In this document: one piece after another, positions 57,101 through 63,405 of the stretch
Layout: the number at the start of each line of letters is the position of its first letter
How positions within the stretch are numbered: the stretch's first letter is position 1
From: DAOUJW01 sp034421015
GTDB lineage: Bacteria > Chloroflexota > Dehalococcoidia > Lucifugimonadales > UBA2985
NCBI GenBank assembly: GCA_034421015.1
Contig: DAOUKT010000022.1
Coordinates: forward strand, 97,488-161,487
Length of the DNA stretch: 64,000 nt
Direction of reading: 5' to 3'
Notes under the pieces: model-generated
Told to the model about the DNA's origin: nothing
Databases searched by the model: none
The model's input: the letters and a program-made list of their open reading frames with translations, nothing else
Made by a program: the position numbers and the translations under genes

Positions 57101-58372
57101 GTCAGCGCGTTCGGCATCTCGGGGGCCAACGCCCACGTAGTCCTGGAAGGCTACGGCGGCCCGCAGGCCGATTCGGACCAGGCCAATGGACACCGGCGTC
57201 CGGCAGGCCCGTCTATATCCATTCCCGCTAATGGCGCGTCCACGGGTGCAGGACAGACCGAACGCGGACTGCGATTCCTGCCCCTTTCCGGCAAGTCGGC
57301 GGGAGCGCTACGGGACCTGGCGAAGGGCTACTTGTCGTGGCTTGATGAGCTAACCGCAGAAGCCGCCGTGACGTCGATCCTTGCCGATATGGCGTGGACT
57401 GCAGGCGTAGGCCGCAGTCACTTTGCACATCGGGCGGGCGTGCCGTTCAGGGACATGGCGTCGCTTCGGGATGGGCTCAGGACCCTCGCGGAGGCAGACG
57501 CCCATGACGGTGCTTCTGAACCCCGGACCGCAAGCAGGGTCGCATTCCTGTACACAGGCGATGCAAGCCGGTTGACCGGCGTGGGCCGGGTGCTGTACGA
57601 CACCGAGCCCACCGCGAGCGCCGTCCTCGACTTCTGCGACTCCGTGGTACGGCAGGAGCGTGGCGCATCGCTGCTGGACGTGATGTTCGGTCAGGATGGG
57701 GCAGGAGGGAGCCTGGATGATCCCTCGTGGGCGCAGCCGGCGCTCTACTCAATGCAGTGCGCGCTCACGGCCCTCTGGTCTGACGTTGGCATACGTCCGA
57801 TTGCGGCGCTGGGCGACGGCGTGGGCGAGCTTTCGGCGGCGCAGGCGGCGGGCGTGTTCAGCCTGGAGGGAGGCCTGCGCTTCGTCCTGGTTCGGAGCGG
57901 GCTAGAGGCAAGTGACCCTGGCATGGACGGCCTGCAGGCGGCTCTAGCCGACGTCCGGCTCTCCCCGCCGACCGTGGCTCTGTTGAGCAGGGCGGCAGGC
58001 GCGGTCTCCGCCCCCTACGCGCCCAAGGACTTGGCGTTCTGGGTTCGGCAGGCGCGTGACTCTGCGCCTTTGGAGGAGCGAATCCCGGAGCTTGCGGACC
58101 TGGGGGTGGATGCAGTTATTCACGTTGGTCCCGGCTGGATCCCGGCAAGGGAAGCGATCTTGCGCCATCTCGACTCTGCCGTCGTACTGCCGGGTAGCTT
58201 GAATCAGTCAGACAACAGCGGTGAGGACGGATTCCAGGGATTCGCGGCGCTCGCTGCGGAGGCGTACGGAGCCGGCATTGCAGTCTCCTTCAAGGGACTC
58301 TTCACAGGCGAGGCGCGTCGCCGGATTTCGCTCCCGAGCTATCCGTTCCAACGCAGGAGACACTGGGTCTAA
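48149..58372 (+). CDS. type I polyketide synthase, KS-AT-DH-cMT-ER-KR-ACP-KS-AT(degenerate)
   Basis: A 3407-residue PKS from the GTG preceded by AGAGGAGAG. Approximate domains: KS 10-440 (active Cys185 in VDTACSSSL), AT 570-855 (GHSTGE, Ser663; QAFH motif, malonyl-like), DH 948-1235 (His979, Asp1153), C-methyltransferase 1440-1650 (VGAGTGSATASVIPEL), structural KR half 1660-1840, ER 1895-2200 (HAGSGGVGLAAIQLA), KR 2209-2395 (LVTGGLGGIG, with NHAAAN in place of NYAAAN at His2358), ACP 2488-2565 (GMDSLMAVEF, Ser2521). A second KS spans 2590-3002 (Cys2747 in VDMACASSL, EAHAVGSQMGD in place of EAHGTGT). The second AT (3129-3350) has GDGVGE for GHSxGE at 3222-3227 and lacks much of its middle. The protein ends at the post-AT linker. 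No thioesterase. Order resembles sponge-symbiont sup and fungal reducing PKSs. Product likely a methyl-branched acyl chain. Confidence 0.95.
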   Translation: MTRDSGAYFSEPIAVVGMACRFPGSDGLEAYWSLLEEGRSAVTEGVPGSGAGRIGQIFADGPAQNRASRYAAFIEDVDRFDPSFFRISPLEAQFLDPQQRLMLEVSWRALEDAGIDPERLRGTRTGVFGGITHSDYREIMGGIGNLGGPASNLYAATGTSQNTATGRVSYVLGLQGPAVSVDTACSSSLVATHQAITALRQDEADIALAGGVTTILSANVMEARAGAGMLAPDGLCKTFDASADGYVRGEGCGILVLKRLRDAEADGDRIWGVIRSSALNQDGASQGLTVPNGEAQALVIRDALRRAGVTPSQVGYVETHGTGTPVGDPLELQAIAEVFGGEREAESPLYIGSVKTNFGHLESAAGIAALIKVFLSLNQGMIPKHLNFQNPSPAIDWESLPIRVPTSTLAWPASDDRPRLAGVSGYGWSGTNAHLVVESYGAARHAPTGPYRLRLPSGSPRQIAASLPNAAGELPSAEETVERPSRLLPLSGKTDQALKDLARSYQTWLDERGADLDSLLSDMSWTASVGRSHFPHRACVVFRDAESLREGLAAVVEGGKNTEPKREARVAFVYTGQGSQWAGMGETLYKTEPVFRAVLDICERVVLEERGKSLLDVMFGRPGADGELIDSWWAQPAIYSLECALTALWESVGVRPDVVIGHSTGEIAAAHAAGVYGLEDGLRFIMKRGECLGAVPEAGAMAAVFAPQARVEETIDEYNSTSDCADLNIAVDNGVHQVISGPTVAIQAMVDLFESEEIMVRPLYTAQAFHCVLLEPALDSLEEAYQSVAVSQPSVALVSNVTGRLLEEGETLDSGYWRRHARQTVQFRKGIGALAELGVDVAIEMGPHSVLGPLLSLVWPGPADLPEPPEAPVVLQSMLRPRNDDPAPELKDAFLTAVASGYEAGLDLSFDGLFANERRRKIELPGYPFQRERYWLDENLRRRVADGHPLLGTRHESPRGEVMFEAEVSSGDPSWLADHRVFERVIMPGAMYGAIAAAAAVREGAGSVEMEDLQLHSAMVFGQEESGSGGAHAGRRVQAVLNSPESGRPRHLEIFSKGDGEDAWTLHAEARISLGSRARGPANQVDVDALRSGLSPLDVPGFYRARAESSINLGPSFRTLQSLWAAGGEAIGEIALPEGVEQGSVELHPLLLDGCFQVMSAARHSADVDSGEAYLPFGWERMWTAGALPERVICHARFRDDARGGSDSGVEAREVLAGDFTIYTPEGVEIGGVTGYAVKRATRASLLSATEGIQDMLYEIIWRDAPLEEGMKPADFLPDPTSVASGSPPFTQYLADEGVAADKRAGLLDDLERLSWSYALAALERLGWTRKAGDVVEPEALRKNLNVLDEHSRLFRRMLELLARGGIVEEAGEEFVVRVGSDDPLPEDFPANPGEFADRMSSQYEHGSNEIGLFRRSAGALADAITGRADPLTLLFSSGEPTAADLYLKAPVARAANRMLGEAIAALLVDLPEGRKLRALEVGAGTGSATASVIPELPAGRFEYVYTDISAGFFSEAEARFGGSENSIEYRVLDIERDPVEQGFASHGYDLVIASNVLHATRYLSETLEHCRKLLAPSGQLVMLENLRGQGWLDLTFGQLDGWWRFADDYRPHHALASPAVWRQALSDAGFGEIEVLGLDKADSAGTPDRGVIIAKGPVKVEEPAGVWVLADDNSGMAEELAAELSARNQTVVLANPGEKLSDQSEREGSAVVRASVEMESRDSWRSLIEALPHGAPLKGVVHLVALNGHGEAASSEELGEDARRMGGSALALVQALGDADAIPENGVWLFTRGGQVLERERQGELAGALLWGFGRVVGREAPHLQPRTIDLDPERTVAGSALVNELMYPDSETQIAYRLGFRQAARLVRADTSTERLSLPDDSGWSIQPDEGGSLDELQVLSLPERALGPREVRVAVETAGLNFSDVLLAIGVAGSGNLGLELCGHVLETGADVSGVSVGDRVVALGFNTFSSEAIMREELVAPAPQGISTTALATIPTVFATAALSFEHTGLNAGERVLIHAGSGGVGLAAIQLAQAAGAEVFATASSPKQDFLRSIGVKHIFDSRQTRFGEEVLEATGGEGVHVVLNSLTGEGFIEASLSCLAHGGRFVEMGRRDILSKEEMAATRPDVDYYIVEVDVLKEQDPEEPGGVLNAVMERVAAGELEPILHSRWSMSELGSALKFMRSARHIGKIVLAKSPLETGRLRADGTYLVTGGLGGIGCALAGRLADLGAGAIVLNGRRDPDPEAVEAIDALRQRGVNVQVELADVTNPSAVDAMLERVEATLPPLAGVIHSVGVLSDAAITNQTWDSFRQVLWPKMLGAWHLHRATMHRDLDMFILFSSAAGVMGNPGQTNHAAANTFLDQLAAHRRALGLPGQAIAWGAWSEIGEAAEQRGRIEERLGAGGTGWMTPQQGFQALERLVKQDVTSVMVAAIDWQRYAESQAGVAPFLDEVFTTSEIDSAEALQSSDDLLSQLGVSRQTDSQGVLASFLQKELQAVMRLPTAPSPSIGFFDLGMDSLMAVEFRNRLNRAFAGEYVVSNTAVFDFPDITQLSRHLSEELGQVDTRVEPEATPVVALPSPLTSREVEEDGIAIVGMACRLPRAGNLSEYWEMLSSGVDAITDGRPNSGDLNAPKMRGAFIEDVEWFDSRFFRIAPVEARTMDPQQRLMLETSWEALEDAGIDPEALRGSRTGVFAGVTGSEYRDLMEASGKSGSYLGTTPSITVGRVAYALGLEGPAVPVDMACASSLAAIHQAVGSLRRGEVNLALAGGVHLVLSQAVTGFMTEAGMLSRSGQSRPFDATADGYVRGEGCGVIALKRLSDAKADGDRIWGVIRGSAVNQSGASAGLTVPNGSTQERVMEDALAQANLTGADVDYLEAHAVGSQMGDAIEIRAVGAVYGRGREAENPLLIGTVKSNIGHLEAAAGIAGVLKAVLAMQHGVIPKHLHLENPNPEINWGQLPVRVTSEATGWPSNPGRPPRAAVSAFGISGANAHVVLEGYGGPQADSDQANGHRRPAGPSISIPANGASTGAGQTERGLRFLPLSGKSAGALRDLAKGYLSWLDELTAEAAVTSILADMAWTAGVGRSHFAHRAGVPFRDMASLRDGLRTLAEADAHDGASEPRTASRVAFLYTGDASRLTGVGRVLYDTEPTASAVLDFCDSVVRQERGASLLDVMFGQDGAGGSLDDPSWAQPALYSMQCALTALWSDVGIRPIAALGDGVGELSAAQAAGVFSLEGGLRFVLVRSGLEASDPGMDGLQAALADVRLSPPTVALLSRAAGAVSAPYAPKDLAFWVRQARDSAPLEERIPELADLGVDAVIHVGPGWIPAREAILRHLDSAVVLPGSLNQSDNSGEDGFQGFAALAAEAYGAGIAVSFKGLFTGEARRRISLPSYPFQRRRHWV

Positions 58373-58473
58373 CTCCCTATATGGCAGGAGGTTGAATGAA
58401 CCAAAGGTAGTGCTGATAATCCGCCATTATGATATTCTGGTTTGAGCAAAATTTAGACAGGAGGGAATCCCCT

Positions 58474-58719
58474 ATGGCATCAACCGAAGAGAGACTCAGA
58501 AAGCTGGTCAGCGAGAACCTGGAGGTGGACGGCAAGCCACTCAGCGCAGACCTGGACCTGGATGCGAAGCTCACGGACGCCGGTGTGTCCTCAATGGAGC
58601 TCGTAGCATTCGCGAAGGTGGTGCAGGACGAATTTGGGATCAAGTTTGAGCCTGAGCAGTGCACCGAAATCCAGAGCCTTTCGGCCTTGATCCAGTTCCT
58701 GGACGCAAAGGCCGCCTGA
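58474..58719 (+). CDS. free-standing acyl carrier protein
   Basis: An 81-residue ACP with an excellent AGGAGGG site before the ATG. Helix-II region reads DAGVSSMELVAFAKVV, with the attachment Ser at residue 40 (S39-S40-M41; the usual Asp before it is Ser). Helix I (TEERLRKLVSENLEVDG) and the acidic loop are normal. It lies 101 bases downstream of the PKS on the same strand. The PKS ends without a carrier after its second KS and AT, so this ACP is the natural partner of that terminal KS. Substrate-specific partner use is inference. Confidence 0.92.
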   Translation: MASTEERLRKLVSENLEVDGKPLSADLDLDAKLTDAGVSSMELVAFAKVVQDEFGIKFEPEQCTEIQSLSALIQFLDAKAA

Positions 58720-58739
58720 GCGTCAACCGCTTGATACCG

Positions 58740-58776
58740 CCCCCTCCCACAGCCTGTTCCAGCTAATGGGAGGGGG
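58740..58776 (+). terminator. terminator-like hairpin after the ACP gene
   Basis: A perfect ten-base-pair stem (CCCCCTCCCA pairing TGGGAGGGGG) with a 17-base loop starts 20 bases after the ACP stop codon. There is no clear T-run after it, so a Rho-independent terminator is possible but not certain. Confidence 0.45.
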
Positions 58777-58906
58777 AGTGCAAACCGGTCCAGGCGCTAC
58801 CTGCACGATGCCTGCCGGGCTATGTCTCATCGGAAGCATTCGCTTGCACCAACAGGTCACCCTTCAGCACGTTAGCTGACGCCGGGCGAGAAACAAGGAG
58901 GAGTCT

Positions 58907-59839
58907 ATGAAGTTCGTGGTGTACAACGACAACCGGCCGGGCATTCTGACCGATGCGGGCGTGATAGACATTGCCGACATCTGTCCCGGGGGCGGCCAGG
59001 CCGCAATTGTCCACCTGATCACCAACTACGACAGCCTGAAGTCCGGGCTTGAGACCCGCGCCGCCGAAGGCGCGCCCGTCGCTGGAGCGCAGCTGCAAGC
59101 GCCTCTCGCCAGCCCCGGCAAGGTCCTGTGCATGGGAGGCAACTTCCGGGAGTTCGGCGCGCGGGAGCCCCAGCCAATGTGGGGTTTCATCAAGAGAAAC
59201 GACAGCATTATTGGCCCGGGCGGCGTCGTGGCGTTGCCTGAGATAGACGCCAACATCTTTCACCATGAGGCTGAGCTTGTGTTGGTCTTCGGCAAGGGCG
59301 GCAAGGACATCCCGGCGTCGGAGGCCATGGACTACGTCTTTGGCTACACGGCGGGCGTGGACGTTTCGGCGCGAATGCCGACACCCGGCGCAGCCCGCGT
59401 GCCCTACACGCTTCCCATCGCGGAGCACAAGTCGCATCCTACCTTCTGCCCCCTGGGTCCCTGCATAGTGACCAGGGACGAGATAGCGGACCCGGAGAAG
59501 CTGCAGGTCACCCTGAGCGTCAGTGGCGAGCTGCGAGTCAACTACAACACCGACGACCTCGCCCACTCCATCGCCGAATCCATTGAGTACGTGACGGCCA
59601 TTGAGGAGATCAGCCCCGGCGACGCGCTATTCATGGGCACCAACCACCAGGGCCTCGGCGCGATGCAGGACGGCGACACCATCGAGATCGGCGTCCAGGG
59701 CGTGGGCAGTTTCACCTTCACGGTCTCCGACCCGCTCAAGCGCCGCTGGCCCAGGGGCGTTGACGAGGCTACGGCAAAGGACATCCGAGAGGGCGCCGGC
59801 GGCCCCGGCCGCCAGGCCCGGCCTCTGCCCGCCGGATAG
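58907..59839 (+). CDS. fumarylacetoacetate hydrolase-family protein
   Basis: A 310-residue FAH-family enzyme. The metal-binding acidic residues lie in IFHHEAELVLVFGKGGKDI (Glu pair) and YTAGVDVSARM (Asp), and the family blocks KVLCMGGNF, FIKRNDSIIGPGG and GDALFMGTNHQGLG are present. Members split C-C bonds of beta-diketones, decarboxylate or hydrolyse diketo acids, and several act on 2-oxo acids. AAGGAGGAG precedes the ATG. It follows the ACP gene by about 190 bases; whether it serves the PKS is unknown. Confidence 0.9.
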   Translation: MKFVVYNDNRPGILTDAGVIDIADICPGGGQAAIVHLITNYDSLKSGLETRAAEGAPVAGAQLQAPLASPGKVLCMGGNFREFGAREPQPMWGFIKRNDSIIGPGGVVALPEIDANIFHHEAELVLVFGKGGKDIPASEAMDYVFGYTAGVDVSARMPTPGAARVPYTLPIAEHKSHPTFCPLGPCIVTRDEIADPEKLQVTLSVSGELRVNYNTDDLAHSIAESIEYVTAIEEISPGDALFMGTNHQGLGAMQDGDTIEIGVQGVGSFTFTVSDPLKRRWPRGVDEATAKDIREGAGGPGRQARPLPAG

Positions 59840-59901
59840 GAGAATCCCGTCCCACGTTGCCGGAGTGGCTGCGATGCTATTGCGGCCGACAGGGCATCGA
59901 C

Positions 59902-60276
59902 TCAGTCGCCCCACTGAAGGCTGCCGACGCTTGAGCGGACTTGCCCTCTGCCTACTCCGGCGTAGTCAAATCCCAGCTTGAGCATTGCGTCCGGCTCCAG
60001 GGCATTCCTGCCGTCGCAGAGGAACCTGGGAAGCCGCATGCGCGCCGCAATCGCCTCCCAGTCCGTCTCGACGATATCCGGCCACTCCGTCAGGAGTATC
60101 ACGGCCTGCGCGCCTTGGGCGGCCTCCGAAGGCTGGTCAACAAAGAGGACCTCTTCCGGCAGCAACATCCTCGCAGAATCGTTCGCCCGAGGGTCAAATG
60201 CTCTCGCGGTTGCGCCCTCGTTGAGCAAAGCCCCTATCAGGTCCAGGTCGCCGTCCACTGCAGCAGACCACGACAA
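59902..60276 (-). pseudogene. C-terminal fragment of UDP-glucose/GDP-mannose dehydrogenase
   Basis: The 124 codons match only the C-terminal UDP-binding domain of the UDP-sugar dehydrogenase family: DLDLIGALLNEGATARAFDPRA, AVILLTEWPDIVETDWEAIAARM and CDGRNALEPDAMLKLGFDYAGVGRG. The NAD-binding and middle domains (about 300 residues) are absent upstream, where unrelated sequence begins. No credible start or ribosome site is present. Part of a run of truncated genes on the minus strand. Confidence 0.75.
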
Positions 60277-60287
60277 CGTTGACGCCC

Positions 60288-60702
60288 TCAGGGCAGGACG
60301 CCCGTGTCACGCAGAAGGTCCAGAGTGCCCTGCAGGTCACTGAGGCTGCCCAGATCGACATCGGGAGGGTCAAGGGAATCCAGCGAGGGCAACTCGCCTG
60401 AAGGCTCCACTCCCGCCGTCAGGGGGTACTAGTTGGTCTCGTCGGCAAAATACCTCTGCGCCGCCTCGGAAAGCAGGTAGTCGATGAACTCCTCTGCAGC
60501 CTCGGAGTTCTCCGAGGAGTCCAGGATGCCCGCTCCAGCCACCAGGACAAGAGCGCCGGGGTCGCCGCCGCCCAGATAGTGGTTGCGTGCGCCGAAGCCC
60601 TCGCCATGCTCGTCCAGGAATCGCTGGAGATAGTAGTGGTTGACGAAGCCACGTCTATATCTCCACGAGCGGCGACAGACACGGTGGTAAGGAGCGGGAA
60701 CG
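60288..60702 (-). pseudogene. degraded 3' end of an iron(III) ABC transporter substrate-binding protein gene
   Basis: Read on the minus strand the frame gives VSVAARGDIDV, then after a one-base deletion near 60650 continues FVNHYYLQRFLDEHGEGFGA, LGGGDPGALVLVAGAGILDS, AAEEFIDYLLSEAAQRYFADETN, an in-frame TAG at 60431-60429, and YPLTAGVEPSGELPSLDSLD...LQGTLDLLRDTGVLP with stop at 60288. This is the C-terminal third of a FutA/FbpA-like periplasmic iron-binding protein. A frameshift plus a stop and a missing N-terminal two thirds make it a clear pseudogene. Confidence 0.8.
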
Positions 60703-60703
60703 C

Positions 60704-61057
60704 TTACGGCACGGGGCCTGTGATCCCCGCGTCCGCGCCGTCGCCTTCTCCCTGGAGGGCAGCGTAAGGATAGCAGAGAAGGGCGCCGTCGACTGGAGAG
60801 ACGCTGATGTGCGCCTGGACGTTGAAGACCGAAGCAAGCACGTCCTCCCGGATAACCGCCGCGGGCGGCCCTTCCTCAACAATGCGGCCATCGTGCAGGA
60901 CCACCAGGCGCTCTGCGTACCGGCACGCCTGATTCAGGTCGTGGAGCACCATGACCACCGTCAGGCCGTGCTCCCGGTTCAACGCCCGGATGAGGTTGAG
61001 CACCTGGATCTGATGGTTGATGTCCAGGAAGGTCGCAGGCTCGTCCAGAGAAGCCAA
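60704..61057 (-). pseudogene. C-terminal fragment of a FecE/FepC-type ABC transporter ATPase
   Basis: The 117 codons begin at Walker B (SLDEPATFLDINHQIQVLNLI) and continue through the His switch (VVMVLHDLNQACRYAERLVVLHDGRIVEEGPPAAVI) to a normal C-terminus. Walker A and the signature motif are missing, so the protein could not bind ATP. It matches iron-siderophore importers. Next to the iron-binding-protein remnant, suggesting a lost iron-uptake locus. Confidence 0.8.
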
Positions 61058-61305
61058 AGCTAAAGGGGAGGGACGTCAATAGTGGAGGTCTGAGACCCGA
61101 CCGAGATAATCCCAGAGAGGCTGTGAAGCGAGGTCAAAGATACAAAGGAAGTGGTGAAGAGACGTGAAAGAGCGGGCGCTGAAGGGAATACACCATATAG
61201 CTCTTGACGTTCTGGCGCACAGGTCTTACGTTAACTGCAACCCGTGCATCGGCTTGAGGCTGGAGCCCCTGAATTGGGGATGTAGTTGCAGTGAGGAGGT
61301 ATTCT

Positions 61306-61368
61306 ATGGACTTTGAAATCCCATACACAGAGTAGCAGGAGCAATTCCGTCTGCAGGCGAACCGGTAG
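61306..61368 (+). pseudogene. 5' remnant of an acyl-CoA dehydrogenase gene
   Basis: After a strong GAGGAGG site the frame reads MDFEIPYTE, TAG, QEQFRLQANR, TAG. Acyl-CoA dehydrogenases often begin MDF.....E.E..FR, so the first TAG replaces a Glu codon (one base change) and the rest of the gene, about 370 codons, is deleted. Immediately followed by the enoyl-CoA hydratase gene, its likely former operon partner. Confidence 0.55.
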
Positions 61369-61391
61369 CTATCGAAAAGGAGTGGAACGAG

Positions 61392-62216
61392 ATGGCGATC
61401 AAATCGTTGGAAGCAGTTAAACTATCTATTGATGGTCCAGTGGCGACCATAACCCTGAACCGACCAGAGCGTCTGAATGCCGTGAATACGGAGTTGAGAG
61501 AAGGCCTTCACTCTGCCCTGGATGAGGTGGCAGCCAGTGACCAGGTTCGCGCCGTCATCCTCACAGGCGAGGGTAGGGGGTTCTGCGCCGGGGCAGACGT
61601 TACCGGCATGCGCGCTCAGGCAGAAGGGGACCAGGAGGCCTTGCGTCAGCGTCGGGAGCAGGAAGCACAGGCTGGCATGCAGCGGTACCCGGCCCGGGCG
61701 TTGCCGGTCCACATTCGGGCGATTCCCCAGCCTGTCATCGCTGCGCTGAATGGCGTGGCTGCGGGCATGGGCCTCTCCATAGCGCTTAGCTGCGATATTC
61801 GCGTCGCTTCGGAGCAGGCTCGCTTCGCCAGCATCTTCATCAAGCGGTCCATAATGCCGGACACGGGAGCAACGTACTTCCTGCCCCACATAGCGCCAAG
61901 CGTGGCAGCGGAGATGGCCCTCACAGGCAACGTATACGATGCCAAGTGGGGCTTGGAGAAGGGTCTGGTCACCAAGGTCGTCCCCCACGACTCTCTTCTG
62001 GCAGAAGCCAGGGCATATGCCGAGACCATCGCGGGCAATCCGCCAATCGGGGTGCGTATGACCAAGTACCTGATCCAGCGCGGGATGGATTCCGACCTTC
62101 AGCAGGCCTTGACCAATGAGAGCTACTACAACTCCCAGGCTGCTCAGACAGACGACCGCAAGGAGGCCATACTGTCTTTCCTGGAGAAGCGAGTGCCTCA
62201 GTTCAAGGGTAGGTGA
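61392..62216 (+). CDS. enoyl-CoA hydratase/isomerase
   Basis: A 274-residue crotonase-family protein. Oxyanion-hole motifs are GRGFCAGADVTGM and NGVAAGMGLSIALSCDIRVAS; the downstream signature is FIKRSIMPDTGATYFLPHIAPSVAAEMALTGNVYDA. The pattern FxKxxxxPDxG is common in PaaG-like and related hydratases of beta-oxidation. Ribosome site AAAAGGAG lies before the ATG. It is the first intact gene after a cluster of gene remnants. Confidence 0.93.
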   Translation: MAIKSLEAVKLSIDGPVATITLNRPERLNAVNTELREGLHSALDEVAASDQVRAVILTGEGRGFCAGADVTGMRAQAEGDQEALRQRREQEAQAGMQRYPARALPVHIRAIPQPVIAALNGVAAGMGLSIALSCDIRVASEQARFASIFIKRSIMPDTGATYFLPHIAPSVAAEMALTGNVYDAKWGLEKGLVTKVVPHDSLLAEARAYAETIAGNPPIGVRMTKYLIQRGMDSDLQQALTNESYYNSQAAQTDDRKEAILSFLEKRVPQFKGR

Positions 62217-62637
62217 TATCTTCCTCTCTGTGCCGTAACGCAGTGTACAGAGCTGACCGGGTCTTCATGCTGCGAATCTCATCCCCTCGCAGGCTGGTTG
62301 GTACCCTGACCTGCCTGCGAGGGTTGTACAGCTGCTTGTGAAGCAGAAGGGACGTCAAGGGAGCCTAAGAAGAGACACTGAAGGGTGGTCGATCACCAAA
62401 GGCTATGGAGGCATAGCCTCGCGGGCGTTGACGCGTTCGTTGGCAATAAGGTGACGCACTTGCAGAGCCAGGATGGTACTGTCTACGGCTACTGACCCGG
62501 AGTCCGGTTCAAGGGGCGGCAGACTTGTCGGCCATACCAGATTGCACTCAGGTGTCGTCCGACACCGCTCCCAGCGTCGTCTACGTGCTGCCCGCCTCTT
62601 GGGACGACCTAACGCCGTCTACTCCAACACTTAAAGA
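62217..62637. other. 421-bp intergenic region
   Basis: Between convergent genes. Apart from the hairpin at 62284-62323 nothing recognisable was seen; codon-like structure is absent. Given the broken genes on the other side of the hydratase gene, this may be further degraded coding sequence, but no family could be read in any frame. Confidence 0.4.
62284..62323 (+). terminator. terminator-like hairpin after enoyl-CoA hydratase
   Basis: A perfect ten-base-pair stem (CCCTCGCAGG pairing CCTGCGAGGG) with a 20-base loop starts 68 bases past the stop codon, followed by TTGT only. A short T-run makes it an uncertain intrinsic terminator. Confidence 0.4.
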
Positions 62638-63405
62638 CTAGGGGCCTGAAGGCAGTATGTCATCGTACTGCGCCAGGCACTGGGGAATGCCCGCCGGAGG
62701 CGAGGCGCTGGAACCGGAGAAGAAGGCGTCCAGCTCCTGCACAGAGGCGGTTCCCTGTAGGCAGTCAATGAGGTCCTGCAGGGCGGGGTCGTGCATGAGC
62801 CACAGCAGGCTAACCTGGTTGAACGCTCCCTCTCCGCCTTCGCCGGGAGAAGGGATCGGGAAGAACTCCAGGCCGCAGGATTGGAGGACTTGAACGGTCT
62901 CCCCTGGCGGCATCTGGGACGAGTCTCCCCAAATGGCCTCTACGAACCGCTCAATGCCGATCTGTTCATCGACGCACCTGAGCGAAGACAAACTGAATTC
63001 CGCAGTTTCGTAGTCCCGAAGCCTTAGCCATTCATCGTCGCTTATGCAGAGCAGGAAGCGAAAGACCAGACGGGTAGCTTCGGGCTCTTCGATTGATCCC
63101 GTTTGAAGTCTAGCCATGTCCGTGCCAGACATGTCCGTAGTGGCGTACAGGGTTCTCAGACAAGCCTCACTGTCCGTCGTCAAACCGCCGGCTGCGGCGG
63201 ACATGGTGGCAATGGAAAGGTCAACGGGACCAGGTGTTGGTGTGTCCGTCGCGGTCGGGGTCGTTGTCGCAATCGGGTCTGGAAGTGGGTCGGCGTCATC
63301 GCACCCCACCGAGAGCATAAGGCCGCAAAGGGCAATCGCCATTAGCAGTACACGTATCCGGGAAGTGGTGAGCCGGACCGATAGCATACGTTTACTCGCC
63401 TGCAT
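62638..63405 (-). CDS. hypothetical lipoprotein
   Basis: A 255-residue predicted lipoprotein (signal ending LMLSVGC, Cys35) with a short Thr/Pro linker (TTTPTATDTPTPGP). The mature part contains six cysteines and two ~90-residue helical sections, each with LRxLY/LRCVDEQ and a L-L-F-P/W-L-M-H type block (CLRTLYATTDMS, CVDEQIGIERFVEAIWG, CLQGTASVQELDAFFSG). I do not recognise a family. An internal Met at residue 7 may be the true start. Single gene, no clear partners. Confidence 0.7.
   Translation of the reverse strand: MQASKRMLSVRLTTSRIRVLLMAIALCGLMLSVGCDDADPLPDPIATTTPTATDTPTPGPVDLSIATMSAAAGGLTTDSEACLRTLYATTDMSGTDMARLQTGSIEEPEATRLVFRFLLCISDDEWLRLRDYETAEFSLSSLRCVDEQIGIERFVEAIWGDSSQMPPGETVQVLQSCGLEFFPIPSPGEGGEGAFNQVSLLWLMHDPALQDLIDCLQGTASVQELDAFFSGSSASPPAGIPQCLAQYDDILPSGP

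Noticed and set aside
58392..58412. A tiny frame (AGGAGG then ATG and five codons with TAG) between the PKS and ACP genes
   Set aside because: Too short to call; may be a chance ribosome-like site or a leader, but nothing supports regulation.
61134..61328. A 64-codon minus-strand frame and a 50-codon plus-strand frame with Cys pairs near 61164-61310
   Set aside because: No ribosome site for either, no family match, and the region is full of broken genes; noted only as part of the breakpoint zone.
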